Below are positions 27,580-37,230 of a stretch of DNA of 64,000 nucleotides, one piece after another. Source of the DNA: CAVQSS01 sp963746605 (GTDB lineage: Bacteria; Desulfobacterota; RBG-13-43-22); the NCBI GenBank assembly GCA_963746605.1, contig CAVVCH010000045.1, forward strand, positions 140,438 through 204,437, written 5' to 3'. The position numbers and the translations under genes are program-made. Every line of letters starts with the position of its first letter. Position 1 is the stretch's first letter. The notes under the pieces were generated by a model. The model worked only from the letters and a program-made list of their open reading frames with translations, searched no databases and had not been told where the DNA came from.

Positions 27580-28344
27580 ATGGCGTTAGATCATTTTGAC
27601 TTGACGGGAAAAGTGGCTTTGGTTACCGGGGCCTCCAAAGGGCTGGGGCAGGCCCTTGCGCTCGGGTTGGCCAAGGCCGGGGCCGATCTGGCCCTCTGCG
27701 CCCGGAATCTGGATGACCTGGAAAAGACCAGTTCCCAGGCACAGGCCTATGGGGTGCGGGCTCGGATCTTTTCTCTGGACGTGCTGGATCAGCTCAGCGT
27801 CAACCAGGCGGTGAAGAACGTATTATCCGCCTTCGACCGAATCGACATCCTGGTCAACAACGCCGGAGTCAATATCCGCAAACCGGTGCTGGAACTGACC
27901 GAGGCCGACTGGGATCGGGTTCTGGATACCAACCTGAAAGGCTATTTTCTGGTGGCCCAAGCCGTTGCTCCGGCGATGATCCAACAAAAAAAGGGCAAGG
28001 TGATCAACATGGCCTCCATCTTAGGGGCCGTGGGGCTGGAAAACCAGTTGCCTTACGCCTCCAGCAAGGGCGGGGTGATTCAGATGACCAAAGTCATGGC
28101 CCTGGAATGGGCCCGACACGGCATCCAAGTGAACGCCATCGGACCCACCTATTTCGAGACCCCGCTGGTGGCGGCCTTACGAAACGATCCGGAGCGGTTT
28201 CGTTTTATTAACGAGCGAACGCCCATGGGGCGCTGGGGACAACCGGAAGAACTGGAAGGGACCGTGATCTTCCTGGCTTCGAAGGCCTCGGATTTCATCA
28301 CCGGACAGACCATCTTTGTGGATGGAGGGTGGACGGCCTGGTAG
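27580..28344 (+). CDS. short-chain dehydrogenase/reductase
   Basis: A 254-residue classical SDR. The start at 27580 follows AAAGGAGG; an in-frame upstream start at 27523 is less likely. Cofactor motif TGASKGLGQ (about residues 15-23), NNAG, catalytic Ser in ASILGAVG and YASSK with the Tyr-x-x-x-Lys pair, and C-terminal VDGGWTAW. Closest in character to gluconate/2-deoxygluconate dehydrogenases of the FabG-like group; substrate unknown. It is followed immediately by the S23-bearing repeat element. Confidence 0.9.
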   Translation: MALDHFDLTGKVALVTGASKGLGQALALGLAKAGADLALCARNLDDLEKTSSQAQAYGVRARIFSLDVLDQLSVNQAVKNVLSAFDRIDILVNNAGVNIRKPVLELTEADWDRVLDTNLKGYFLVAQAVAPAMIQQKKGKVINMASILGAVGLENQLPYASSKGGVIQMTKVMALEWARHGIQVNAIGPTYFETPLVAALRNDPERFRFINERTPMGRWGQPEELEGTVIFLASKASDFITGQTIFVDGGWTAW

Positions 28345-28348
28345 GCCG

Positions 28349-28850
28349 GAAATTCGAAACTCGAAATCCGAAATCCGAAACAAATACCAATGACCGAATA
28401 TCAAAATTCAAAACAATTCGACCTGGAGGATCGAACCTTTCTTTTTGCCAAGCGGGTGCGAAAATTCATAAAAGAATTACCGAAAACCATCGCCAATATC
28501 GAAGACGGCAAACAATTATCAAATCCTCCGGGTCTATCGGGGCGAATTATATTGAAGCGAATGAATCTTTGAGCAAAAAGGATTTTATTTTGAGAGTCAA
28601 AATTTGTCGTAAAGAAGCCAAGGAAAGCCGTTACTGGTTAAGGCTCATCCAAACCAATGACAATCCAGTTCAAGAGAAGGAACGGACGGAATTAATCAGC
28701 GAAACCGTGGAACTGACCAATATCCTCGGCTCTATTATCCGAAAATGCGAATAAGAAAAATTTGTTGGGCTCGGGTTTCCCGGTTTCGGTCATTTGAATT
28801 TTTGATCATTTGAATTTGTTTCGAATTTCGGATTTCGAGTTTCGAATTTA
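28349..28850 (+). mobile_element. inverted-repeat-bounded element carrying an S23-type gene
   Basis: The left end (28349-28415) and the reverse complement of the right end (28781-28850) share AAATTCGAAACTCGAAATCC and the following GAAAT-CGAAACAAAT with only a few differences over about 45 bases, then AATGA(C/T)C. The only gene inside encodes a four-helix-bundle S23-family protein whose first codons lie in the left repeat. Gene-less copies lie at 22436, 25198 and 38695, and a half copy at 19731. The layout resembles 23S rRNA intervening sequences, which also carry S23 genes between paired ends, but here it sits between protein genes. No transposase is present. Confidence 0.6.
28390..28754 (+). 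CDS. S23-family four-helix-bundle protein (one apparent frameshift)
   Basis: About 121 residues when joined. The first frame gives MTEYQNSKQFDLEDRTFLFA and VRKFIKELPKTIANIED. The second gives IKSSGSIGANYIEANESLSK, then ILRVKICRKEAKESRYWLRL and a C-terminal ELTNILGSIIRKC. The shift lies near 28520, where one base appears lost in CAATTATCAAATCC; KQLIKSSGSIGANYIEA is the family's typical core. Family members are encoded in rRNA intervening sequences and as stand-alone genes, with unknown function, possibly nucleic-acid binding through a basic surface. The start codon is part of the element's left repeat. Confidence 0.75.
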
Positions 28851-28868
28851 GCTTATAGTGAGGATACC

Positions 28869-30405
28869 ATGCTGATCTACGAAATGCTCCAAGCCAGCGC
28901 CGAGCGCCTCCCCGACAAAATCGCCCTTATCTGCGACGATGAAGCCCTGACCTATAGGGAACTGCAACGGCAGGTGTTGTCCCTGGCCTGCCATCTGCAA
29001 AAAATGGGGGTCCGAAAAGGGGACCGGGTGGCCCTGCTCTTTCCGAATTGCATTGAAATGGCCGTATCCTACTACGCTTGCGCGGCTGTCGGAGCCATAG
29101 CCGTGCCGCTTAATAACCGTTTGACCGCGAAAGACCTGGTTTATATCCTGAATGACTGCGGCGCCGGGGTCCTGGTAGTGGGTTACCAGTTCTGGGATAT
29201 TTCCCAAGTGATTCGACCGGATTTACCATCGATCAAGGAATTCATTTATGCCGGACCGGAACGGAAAACGGGGGGCCATTATTTTAATGATCTCCTTAGG
29301 TCCAACGTTTCACCGAACTTTCCGGATTTGGATCCCGAAGATGTGGCCACCATCATGTACACTTCCGGCACCACCGGACTGCCCAAGGGGGCCATGATGA
29401 CCCACCGGAACATCTTTACCAACGCCCGAAATTGCGGGGCCATGCTGACGTACACGGAGAAAGACGTCACCCTGATTGTCGTTCCTCTTTTTCACGTAAC
29501 CGGATTAAACAGCCAGTTGGTGGCCTTTATCTACATCGGCGGGACCTGTGTGATCCTGAAGGCCTACAAGACGGCCGAAATGATCCGGGCCATTGAACAG
29601 CATAAGATCACCGTCTTATTCAACGTCCCCACCATGTACGTCCTGATGCTGATCAACGAAACCCTGGCGACTACCGAAGTTGGGTTCCTTGCGGATGGCG
29701 GCCTACGGCGGGGCACCGATGGATAAAGAAACCATCCTGGCCCTGAAAAACACCATCGGCCTGGAACTTTTTAACGCCTACGGCTTAACCGAGTCCTCTT
29801 CTCTGACTACCGTCCTGCCGGCCTGCGATGCTGTTCGCAAGGCTCCCTCGGTAGGTTTACCGGTGCCGGGGGTTCAGGTAAAGGCCGTTGATTTTTTAGG
29901 GCGCGAAGTCCAACCGACGGAGCCGGGAGAATTGCTCATCAAAGGACCCAATATCGTCAAAGGCTACTTTAATCAACCGGGAGCGACTCAAAAGGCCCTG
30001 AAGGAGGGCTGGCTGCACACCGGCGATGTGGCCCGCATTGACGAAGAAGGCTATGTCTTTATCGTGGATCGGATGAAGGATATGATCGTCCGGGGCGGCG
30101 AAAACATCTACTCCATCGAGGTGGAATCAGTCCTTAACTCCCACCCCAAGGTCCTGGAGTCGGCGGTGGTCCCGGAACCGCATCCCATCTTCGGAGAGGT
30201 GGTCCGGGCCTGCGTTGTCTTGCGCCCCGAGACGGAAGCCACAACCGAGGAAATCCTGGAACACTGCCGGCAGCACCTGGCCGATTTTAAGGTACCGGCC
30301 CGAGTGCTCTTTCTGTCTGAATTGCCCCGGAACCCCGGTGGCAAGGTCATTAAAAAGGAATTAAGAGAACGGCCGGTTGAGGACCCTTCCTCGATCCGTG
30401 GATAA
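28869..30405 (+). CDS. AMP-dependent acyl-CoA synthetase/ligase (one apparent frameshift)
   Basis: About 511 residues. The ATP/AMP motif YTSGTTGLPKGAMMTHRN, motif FNAYGLTESS, and motif GWLHTGDVARIDEEGYVFIV with DRMKDMIVRGGENIYS and the C-terminal catalytic lysine in GKVIKKEL are all present. The enzyme converts a carboxylic acid, ATP and CoA to acyl-CoA via acyl-AMP. The frame changes by one base near 29676 (between LINETLATTE and GSLRMAAYGGAPM), otherwise the gene is complete. It could activate an acid produced by the nearby pathways (for example a hydroxy acid), but the substrate is not readable from sequence. Confidence 0.85.
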
Positions 30406-30796
30406 ATATTTCTTAGATAAAGACGGAAAGGCGGATTGGTGCACCAGTCCGTGTAATAAGAAAAGGGATATCCGTTTTCCGCTCTGCCTGGCCATTAAAT
30501 ACCGGGACGCTGTCCCTTTTTTATGTGCCGACTTTCTGATGAATACCAGCCAGCAAAGGGTCTTTGTAAAAACCGATTCCCCTCTGCCTGAAGGTTCCCC
30601 GGTTACGCTCCATTTCTACATCCCTCCGGATAAGAAACTCCTGGGAGAGTTTCGCGGGCGGGTAATGAAAGAGCAGGCACTCCCTGACGCGGTAAGGGGG
30701 AATTATATTAAGATCCATGATTTTTTGCACCTGAAGTTGGACAAACTGGAAGAATATCTGGAAGAGAAAAGGCACCTGGTGAACGGCACCTGGTGA
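30398..30796 (+). CDS. PilZ-like domain protein
   Basis: About 132 residues from GTG 30398, overlapping the ligase end; TTG 30377 is an alternative. The core reads FPLCLAIKYRDAVPFLCADF, then SQQRVFVKTDSPLPEGSPV, LHFYIPPDKKLLGEFRGRVM and a C-terminal helix KLDKLEEYLEEKRHL. This is the pattern of the PilZ-like proteins found in Deltaproteobacteria (N-S/T...G/RVF-K-T, PLP-G, L-F-I-P). The Arg-rich c-di-GMP binding motif is weak, so ligand binding is doubtful. Confidence 0.6.
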   Translation: MDKYFLDKDGKADWCTSPCNKKRDIRFPLCLAIKYRDAVPFLCADFLMNTSQQRVFVKTDSPLPEGSPVTLHFYIPPDKKLLGEFRGRVMKEQALPDAVRGNYIKIHDFLHLKLDKLEEYLEEKRHLVNGTW

Positions 30797-30870
30797 TTTT
30801 TTATCTTTGGGTCTTGGAATTGCCTATAGCCCGCAATCCTCGGTCCCACAGTCCGGCGCGGGGTTTCCGG

Positions 30871-32532
30871 CTATAACGCCTCGACTATCCGGCCCGAACC
30901 CAAAGGTTGGGCAGAGACCCAATACGGATTGACCAAATCCTCGAAGATCGCCAAAGCGGCTTCGGATCCCTGACCGGCGGCGATGACGATCTGTTTATAG
31001 CCGCCTTCCACATCTCCCGCCGAATAGATCCCCGGGATGTTCGTGCGGTGACGGGAGTCCTTTTTGATATACCCGTCCTCCGTGAGCGCAACCCCGGTCC
31101 GAAGCGCCAGCTCCACGGCCGGCGAATACCCGACGGACACGAAGACGGCGTCCACGGCCATTACCTGCGTTGTTCCCGTGAGGTTATCGAAAAGCTCCAC
31201 CTCTTTTACCCGACCCTCGCCTCTGATCTCCCGGACCTCGGTATTGAAAAGGACCGGGATCTCGGCCGCCTTCAGGCTGTCTTTCAATTGGGCCTGCGCC
31301 CGCAGGGTATCCCTCCGGTGGGCCAGCGTTACCTCGACCCCGATTTGATGCAGATGCAGAGCCTCGGTGACGGCGCTGTCCCCCCCGCCCACCATGAGCG
31401 CCCTGCGTTTCTTGAACAGCGGACCGTCGCAGGTGCTGCAATAACTGACCCCCCGCCCGAACAAGCGATCTTCACCGGGCACCCCCAGCCGACGATACAC
31501 GGCGCCGCTGGCCAATAAAACGGCCCGGGTGAGGAAGCGTCGGCGGCTGGTGGTCACCACCAGGGGCTGACCCGGCTTGATTTCCATGACCTCTTCCCCC
31601 GGGAAAACGTTGGCGTACTCCAGGGCATGGACGACCATGATGTCCACCAGGGCCTTGCCGCCTATCTGAGGGATACCGGGGTAATTTTCGACGATCGGGG
31701 TCGTGGCCACTTGCCCTCCCAAGGCGCCTTTTTCGACGACTACCGTCCGTAATCCGCTGCGGGCGGCGTATATCCCGGCCGAGAGACCGGCCGGACCGGC
31801 ACCGACCACCACCAGATCCACCTCGATCTCTTCGGCGTCGTTGTCCGGAATAAAGATGTTCACTTCCTCCAGCTTCTTCAGGCTGGCCATGAACAGTTCT
31901 TCGGATTGGGCCCCCCGGGCGATCAGTTTTTCATTGGCATAAACGGTGGGCGTACTGAAGGCCTGGTATTTTTCGGCTAATTCGGCCATGGCCAGGACAT
32001 CGATAATCTCCAGGGAAATCAGATCGGGCCGCTCCACGGCCGCTTTGAGGGCGTTCATTACCTGTTGGGGGCAATAAGGACAGGTCGGGCTGACGAAAAT
32101 CTTTATCCGTCGGGGTTCCTCGATACTGTTCAGTACCTTTAGGGACTGCGCACCCAGATTGGCGTTGTGGTGACCGATCATGATCAGGGCCGTCAAGAAG
32201 GATTCGGCCTCATGGCCGACAGGGGCCCCCAGCCAGCGGAGGTGCGTATGGTCCGGGTCCAACACCAGGGTGGGCGATTGCTGCGCCTCGTGCTTGGCGG
32301 CCAGTTCGTGGGTCAAATCGTATTCCCGCAGATCGATCTTGTCGGTCAAAGGACCTATCGATCGGAAAAACTCCCGGATCGCGACGCTATAGGGGTCGTT
32401 CCGGCCGGGGCTGGTAAAGAGCAGGAGCTCGATCCTGCGGGGCATCTTTTCAAAAATCAATCCCAGCAAATCGGAGGTCTTCTTATCCAGCAACGGTTTT
32501 TTATCCGGTTCAGCCTTTTTTTTCTTGAACAT
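30871..32532 (-). CDS. AhpF/thioredoxin-reductase-like flavoprotein with N-terminal thioredoxin folds
   Basis: 553 residues. The N-terminal part (about 30-225) is a double thioredoxin fold of the protein disulfide oxidoreductase type; the first half has lost its CxxC (SPGRND at 41-46), and the second keeps CPYC (151-154) with a cis-Pro STPT. The TrxB-like part has FAD motif GAGPAG (244-249), the redox pair CSTC (365-368) and a second dinucleotide motif (VGGGDSAVTEA), ending with IYSAGDVEGG. Electrons would run NAD(P)H-FAD-CSTC-CPYC to a peroxiredoxin or protein disulfides. No peroxiredoxin gene is adjacent. Confidence 0.88.
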   Translation of the reverse strand: MFKKKKAEPDKKPLLDKKTSDLLGLIFEKMPRRIELLLFTSPGRNDPYSVAIREFFRSIGPLTDKIDLREYDLTHELAAKHEAQQSPTLVLDPDHTHLRWLGAPVGHEAESFLTALIMIGHHNANLGAQSLKVLNSIEEPRRIKIFVSPTCPYCPQQVMNALKAAVERPDLISLEIIDVLAMAELAEKYQAFSTPTVYANEKLIARGAQSEELFMASLKKLEEVNIFIPDNDAEEIEVDLVVVGAGPAGLSAGIYAARSGLRTVVVEKGALGGQVATTPIVENYPGIPQIGGKALVDIMVVHALEYANVFPGEEVMEIKPGQPLVVTTSRRRFLTRAVLLASGAVYRRLGVPGEDRLFGRGVSYCSTCDGPLFKKRRALMVGGGDSAVTEALHLHQIGVEVTLAHRRDTLRAQAQLKDSLKAAEIPVLFNTEVREIRGEGRVKEVELFDNLTGTTQVMAVDAVFVSVGYSPAVELALRTGVALTEDGYIKKDSRHRTNIPGIYSAGDVEGGYKQIVIAAGQGSEAALAIFEDLVNPYWVSAQPLGSGRIVEAL

Positions 32533-32598
32533 CGCTCTTTCCCTAATCGTGGGTAGTGGTCACTTCCTCAAAGAACTAATTTGTTCTATAAATAGGTG

Positions 32599-33645
32599 TT
32601 AATCCATCACCACCACAATCCGGATTGGATTGTCGATCTTTTGATGCAGGGCCTCCAGGCCCTGGTTGATTTCTTCCAGGGGAATCCGTTTGGAGATCGA
32701 GGCGGAGAGGTCCAGCCTTCCGGCCTCCACCAATTCAATCAGCTCGGCGATTTCCCGGGTGGTAAAGGCGTAGGAACCCAGAAGGGATATTTCCCGGCGG
32801 ACAAACTCGGTGGGGGGCAGGGTGACGATCTTCTCCGATCCCAGGCCCACGATCACGGCCCGGCCGCCGATCCTCAAGACCTGCACGGCCAAGGCGATGG
32901 TTTTTTGAAGTCCGATGCACTCCAGGGACAGGTCCACCCCCCGGCCTCCGGTGACCTGTTTGATGACCTCCAGGGGATCTTCCCGGTCAGGCCGGCAGAC
33001 CACATCGGCCCCCCTTTCCCTGGCCCGTTCCAGGGCCGGCTCGGAAACGTCCAGGGCAATCACCAGGCCCGCGCCCAATAATTTTGCCAACTGAACGGCA
33101 TGAAGCCCGAGCCCCCCGCAGCCCAGGACGGCTACCGATTCCCCGGGAGTTAATTTCCCTCTCCGGGTCAAGGCGTGGTAGGGGGTGGCCACGGCGTCGG
33201 TCAGGACCGCGCCTTGGTCAAAGGGGACCCGGTCCGGCAAGCGGGCCAGGTTCCGGACCGGAACGGCCGCATATTCGGCCAATCCGCCGTTGAGGTGGAT
33301 ACCCAGAAGGCGCCTTTGGAGGCAGATTTGATCGTTCCCCGAGAGGCAGTTCTGGCAGATCCCGCAGGAGACGATGCAGTTGACGGCGGCCCGGTCCCCT
33401 ACGCTCCAACCCTCGCCCCCCTCCCCTACCTCGGCGATTTCTCCGCTGAATTCATGGCCCAGGATGATGGGCTGAAAGGCGGTGGGGGTGACCCCCTCAT
33501 ACACGATGTGAATGTCCGAACCGCAGATCCCGCAAGCCCGCACTCGAACCAGGGCTTCTCCTGGACCGGGTTGCGGCTGAGGAACTTCTTCAAGGACCAA
33601 TGGCTGTCCGACCTGATAAAAACGGGCAGCTTTCATGATTTTCAT
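32599..33645 (-). CDS. zinc-dependent medium-chain alcohol dehydrogenase
   Basis: A 348-residue MDR enzyme. The catalytic zinc site is CGICGSDIH (Cys about 38) and GHEFSGEI; the structural zinc cysteines are in CIVSCGICQNCLSGNDQIC; the NAD motif is GCGGLGLHAVQLAKLLGA. It oxidises a secondary alcohol or polyol, or acts on cyclic hydroxyacyl-CoAs as some anaerobic relatives do; substrate not identified. It is transcribed alone on the minus strand, away from the second Liv cluster. Confidence 0.88.
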   Translation of the reverse strand: MKIMKAARFYQVGQPLVLEEVPQPQPGPGEALVRVRACGICGSDIHIVYEGVTPTAFQPIILGHEFSGEIAEVGEGGEGWSVGDRAAVNCIVSCGICQNCLSGNDQICLQRRLLGIHLNGGLAEYAAVPVRNLARLPDRVPFDQGAVLTDAVATPYHALTRRGKLTPGESVAVLGCGGLGLHAVQLAKLLGAGLVIALDVSEPALERARERGADVVCRPDREDPLEVIKQVTGGRGVDLSLECIGLQKTIALAVQVLRIGGRAVIVGLGSEKIVTLPPTEFVRREISLLGSYAFTTREIAELIELVEAGRLDLSASISKRIPLEEINQGLEALHQKIDNPIRIVVVMD

Positions 33646-33871
33646 ACGATGCCTATCCTGTCTATTTCTATTGATTATCTCTAAAAAATATTTACATTAA
33701 CCATTAAATAAATTAACATCAAGTCCTTCCGACCGACCAAATTTCATTCATTCAAAAATTTTGTATTATATCATAAAGATAGTAAAGGAGGTGACCAAAA
33801 CAATTGTTTTCAGGAAAGCCGGAATCACAATCCTAAACTATTACTCAACAAAACAAGGGGGAAATCTAATT

Positions 33872-35197
33872 ATGGGAAACGATTTTTCACGAAGAAATTT
33901 TTTGAAAACCATCGGCATCGGCGCGGCCGCGGCCGGGACCACGGGAATCAACCTGCCGGCCTTCGCCCAGGCCAAACGGCCCATCCCTACCACACCGATT
34001 AAAGTGGCCGCCGTCAGCTTTCTGACCGGCGCCGCCGCCGCCCCCTTCGGTATCCCCGGGGACAACGCCTACAAAATGCTGACCGAAAAGATCAACAGCG
34101 AAGGCGGCATCCTGGGCCGGAAGATCGAACTCCTGAGCAAGGATGAAGCCGGCGGTGTGGATGCCCAGGTCAAACTGGCCCGCAAGCTGATCCTGGAAGA
34201 CAAGGTGGACGTGATCCTGGGCTACATTTCCTCGGCCTCCTGCCTGGCCGTACTGCCCCTCTCGGACGAATTGGGCGGGTTGATCTATGCCTACGACTGC
34301 GGGACCCACGAACTGATGGAAGGGAAAAGCTCTCCCTTCAAAGTGCCCAAATTCAAATTGGGCTTCCGCACCAGCGCCCATCTGGGGATCGACAACATCG
34401 GGTTGGCCCGGATGATCAAAAAACATATGCCCAAGGTCAAGAAGATCGCCGGCATCAACCAGGATTATGCCTGGGGCCGGGACAGTTGGGAGATTTTCGA
34501 GGCCGCCATGAAGAAGCTTTTCCCCGGGGTGGAAGTCGTCAAGACCGTCTGGCCGCCTCTGGGCAATACCGATTTCACGGCCCACATCAGCGCCCTGATG
34601 GGCGCCGCCCCGGAGGTCATTCACACCTCCCTGTGGGGCGGGGACGCGGTCACCTTCACCAAGCAGGCCATGGGCATGGGTTTATTCAAAAACATCAAGA
34701 CCGCCTGGTCCCGGGGCGAGCCCTACCCCCAGGAAATCGGCAAGGACTTCCCGGAAGAACAGTTCATCTGCTGCGCCGGGACCCACTATTTCCTTTATCC
34801 GCCTCAGGACAAGAACCCCCTCAACAAATGGTTCGTGACGGAATACCATAAGCGGTACGGCAAATACCCCACCTATCCCTGCTATCATGCCTATCAGGCC
34901 ATCTACGCCTATAAGAACGCCGTGGAAAAGGCCGCCAAGACCGCCGGCGGCTGGCCGACCATGGACGAAGTGGGCAAGGCCATGGCGGGACTGAGCTTCC
35001 CAACCCCCTCGGGAACCCTTTCTTTCCGGGAGGATCACAACGCCATTGAAGACGTACTCGTCGGGATCACCAAGATGACGCCCCAGTACCCCTTCCCGAT
35101 CCTGGATCCCAAACGCCTGGAGGTCTTCCCGGCCAAGGACGTCATTGCCCCGGTGGGCACCCGGACCGTGGATTGGATCAACAGTTGGAAGGCGTAA
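33872..35197 (+). CDS. ABC importer substrate-binding protein, Liv type, system 2
   Basis: 441 residues from ATG 33872, preceded by AAGGGGGAAA; upstream in-frame codons are not preceded by a good site. A twin-arginine signal SRRNFLKTIGIGAAAAG ends near AFAQAK. The mature type 1 periplasmic fold starts IKVAAVSFLTGAAAAPFG and has GRKIELLSKDEAGGVDAQVK. It is clearly related to, but not a copy of, the system 1 protein. First gene of a five-gene transporter set. Confidence 0.9.
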   Translation: MGNDFSRRNFLKTIGIGAAAAGTTGINLPAFAQAKRPIPTTPIKVAAVSFLTGAAAAPFGIPGDNAYKMLTEKINSEGGILGRKIELLSKDEAGGVDAQVKLARKLILEDKVDVILGYISSASCLAVLPLSDELGGLIYAYDCGTHELMEGKSSPFKVPKFKLGFRTSAHLGIDNIGLARMIKKHMPKVKKIAGINQDYAWGRDSWEIFEAAMKKLFPGVEVVKTVWPPLGNTDFTAHISALMGAAPEVIHTSLWGGDAVTFTKQAMGMGLFKNIKTAWSRGEPYPQEIGKDFPEEQFICCAGTHYFLYPPQDKNPLNKWFVTEYHKRYGKYPTYPCYHAYQAIYAYKNAVEKAAKTAGGWPTMDEVGKAMAGLSFPTPSGTLSFREDHNAIEDVLVGITKMTPQYPFPILDPKRLEVFPAKDVIAPVGTRTVDWINSWKA

Positions 35198-35346
35198 ATA
35201 TAATCTGACCAAATGGAGTAATGGGGTCGGTGGAGTATTGGAGTATTGTTTTGAGCGACCAATACTCCTTACTCCATGTACTCCGCGAAAATCTGTATCT
35301 TCGAATTACCGGGTTCTTGAGCCTTTCCAAATAAGGATAGATAGGT

Positions 35347-36213
35347 ATGTGGGTGGTCTACACGCTAAACAGTCTCTATTTCGCGGCCCTGTTATTCCTG
35401 GTGTCCCTGGGGCTGAATATCATCCTGGGGGTTATGGGCGTATTGAATCTGGCCCACGGCGGTCTGTACGCCATTGGGGCCTACATGGCCGCCTGGTTGA
35501 TTATCGGCCTGGGTGTCAAGCTGCCGGTCCTGCAGATTCTCCTCGGCCTGGCCGGCGGCCTGGTGCTGGCCGGCATCATCGGCTGGATCCTGGAAAAAAC
35601 CCTGATCCGGGCCATGTATTCCCGCGCCCTCGAGTACCAGTTGCTGCTCACCTTCGGGGTCCTCTTGCTCCTGGAAGATCTGATTAAGATGGTCTGGGGA
35701 GGGCAGGCCTATTATGCCTCCGCCCCCTTTGACGGAGTAGGCCAGGTTTCCATCCTGGGCCATACCTACCCGGTTTATTTTCTGCTGGTGATGGCCGTGA
35801 CCGTGGTCACCGGCATCGGCATCTGGCTCTTTATGACCAAATCCCGGATGGGCATTATGATGCGGGCCATATCGTTGGATCGGGAAATGGCCACCGGACT
35901 GGGGTTGCCGGTGAGCCGGATCAGCAATTTTGCCTTTGTGCTGGGTTCAGCCCTGGCCGGCCTGGCCGGTGCCCTGGTGGTGCCCACCACCCCGGCCCTT
36001 TTGGGCATCGGCATGGAGCCCCTGATCCTCTCCTTTATCGTGGTTGTCGTCGGGGGACTCGGCAGTCTGAGCGGGGCCGTGGTCGGCGCCCTGCTGGTGG
36101 GTTTCACCCGTTCTTTCGGGATTGCCCTGTTCCCGGAGATCGAACTGCCCCTCTTGTTTTTGATTGCCGGCATCATCCTGGTCATCAAGCCCGAAGGGCT
36201 GATGGGCCGTTGA
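35347..36213 (+). CDS. livH: ABC importer permease LivH, system 2
   Basis: A 288-residue permease. Signatures LGLNIILGVMGVLNLAHGGL and the coupling loop RAISLDREMATGLGL, with eight or so membrane helices. It follows the binding-protein gene after 150 bases, and livM starts 18 bases later. Confidence 0.93.
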   Translation: MWVVYTLNSLYFAALLFLVSLGLNIILGVMGVLNLAHGGLYAIGAYMAAWLIIGLGVKLPVLQILLGLAGGLVLAGIIGWILEKTLIRAMYSRALEYQLLLTFGVLLLLEDLIKMVWGGQAYYASAPFDGVGQVSILGHTYPVYFLLVMAVTVVTGIGIWLFMTKSRMGIMMRAISLDREMATGLGLPVSRISNFAFVLGSALAGLAGALVVPTTPALLGIGMEPLILSFIVVVVGGLGSLSGAVVGALLVGFTRSFGIALFPEIELPLLFLIAGIILVIKPEGLMGR

Positions 36214-36230
36214 AAGGAGAGGCGAAACGA

Positions 36231-37205
36231 ATGAAGCTGCAAACCCGGTGGGTGGTCTACGCCCTCCTCTTCATCCTCCTGCTCCTGGTGCCCCAAGGGA
36301 TTTCCCTGCATAACCTCATGCTGTTTGAATACGGCCTGGCTTTCGCCATCGTGGGTCTGGGCTTCAACCTGCTTTTGGGATACACCGGGTTGCTCTCTTT
36401 CGGACACGGCGCCTACTTTGCCGCCGGGGCTTACACCGTGGCCATGATCTCCCGCTACCTGCCGGACTGGTACGCCCTGGAAATAGTCATCCCGGCCGCC
36501 CTCTTCTTTTCCTTTCTCATTGCCCTGTTCTTCGGTTTCCTCTGCGTAAGGCATACCAAGGTCTTCTTTTCCATTTTAACCCTGGCCCTGTCCATGGTCC
36601 TTTTTTCCCTGCTCTTTAAGCTGTATAGCCTCACCGGCGGCTCGGACGGAGTCCGCATCCCCCTGCCCACCCTGGTCGGTTACTCCTTTGAAGGGATGCG
36701 CCGGCCGGAATTTCTGCAGGGATTTTATTATTATTTTCTGCTGGTCCTCTTTGCGCTCAGTTTCCTGGTCATGAAAGGCATCGTCAATTCCCCTTTCGGC
36801 AAGGCCCTCCAGTCGGTCCGCGATAACGAGGTCCGGGCGGAGCTGATCGGCGTGCGGGTCCGCCGCTACCGCCTCTATGCCTTTTGCATCTCCGGGATGT
36901 TCACCGGTTTGGGAGGGGCCTTATGGAGCTTTATCAACGGTCACGTGACACCGGAATTGTCCCACTGGGTCTTCTCCGGGGAGGTGGTCTATATGGTGCT
37001 CCTCGGCGGATTCGGGATCTTTGAAGGTCCGGTATTCGGGGCCATCCTTTTCACTTTCCTGAAGCTTTACGCGATGAGCTATACCCAGTATTGGATGTTC
37101 GTCATCGGCGGCACCTTTATTGTTCTGGTGATGGTGCTGCCTAACGGCCTGGCCGGGGCCGCCGTCAGCCTCTGGGGAAAAATCAAACCCGCGAGAAACG
37201 GATGA
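36231..37205 (+). CDS. livM: ABC importer permease LivM, system 2
   Basis: 324 residues from ATG 36231, preceded by AAAGGAGAGG. Signature GFNLLLGYTGLLSFGHGAYF, RHTKVFFSILTLALSM and the coupling loop RDNEVRAELIGVRVRRYRL. It forms the heterodimeric channel with LivH. Confidence 0.93.
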   Translation: MKLQTRWVVYALLFILLLLVPQGISLHNLMLFEYGLAFAIVGLGFNLLLGYTGLLSFGHGAYFAAGAYTVAMISRYLPDWYALEIVIPAALFFSFLIALFFGFLCVRHTKVFFSILTLALSMVLFSLLFKLYSLTGGSDGVRIPLPTLVGYSFEGMRRPEFLQGFYYYFLLVLFALSFLVMKGIVNSPFGKALQSVRDNEVRAELIGVRVRRYRLYAFCISGMFTGLGGALWSFINGHVTPELSHWVFSGEVVYMVLLGGFGIFEGPVFGAILFTFLKLYAMSYTQYWMFVIGGTFIVLVMVLPNGLAGAAVSLWGKIKPARNG

Positions 37206-37230
37206 GGAACAGGCCTGGAGGTTATCCGCC

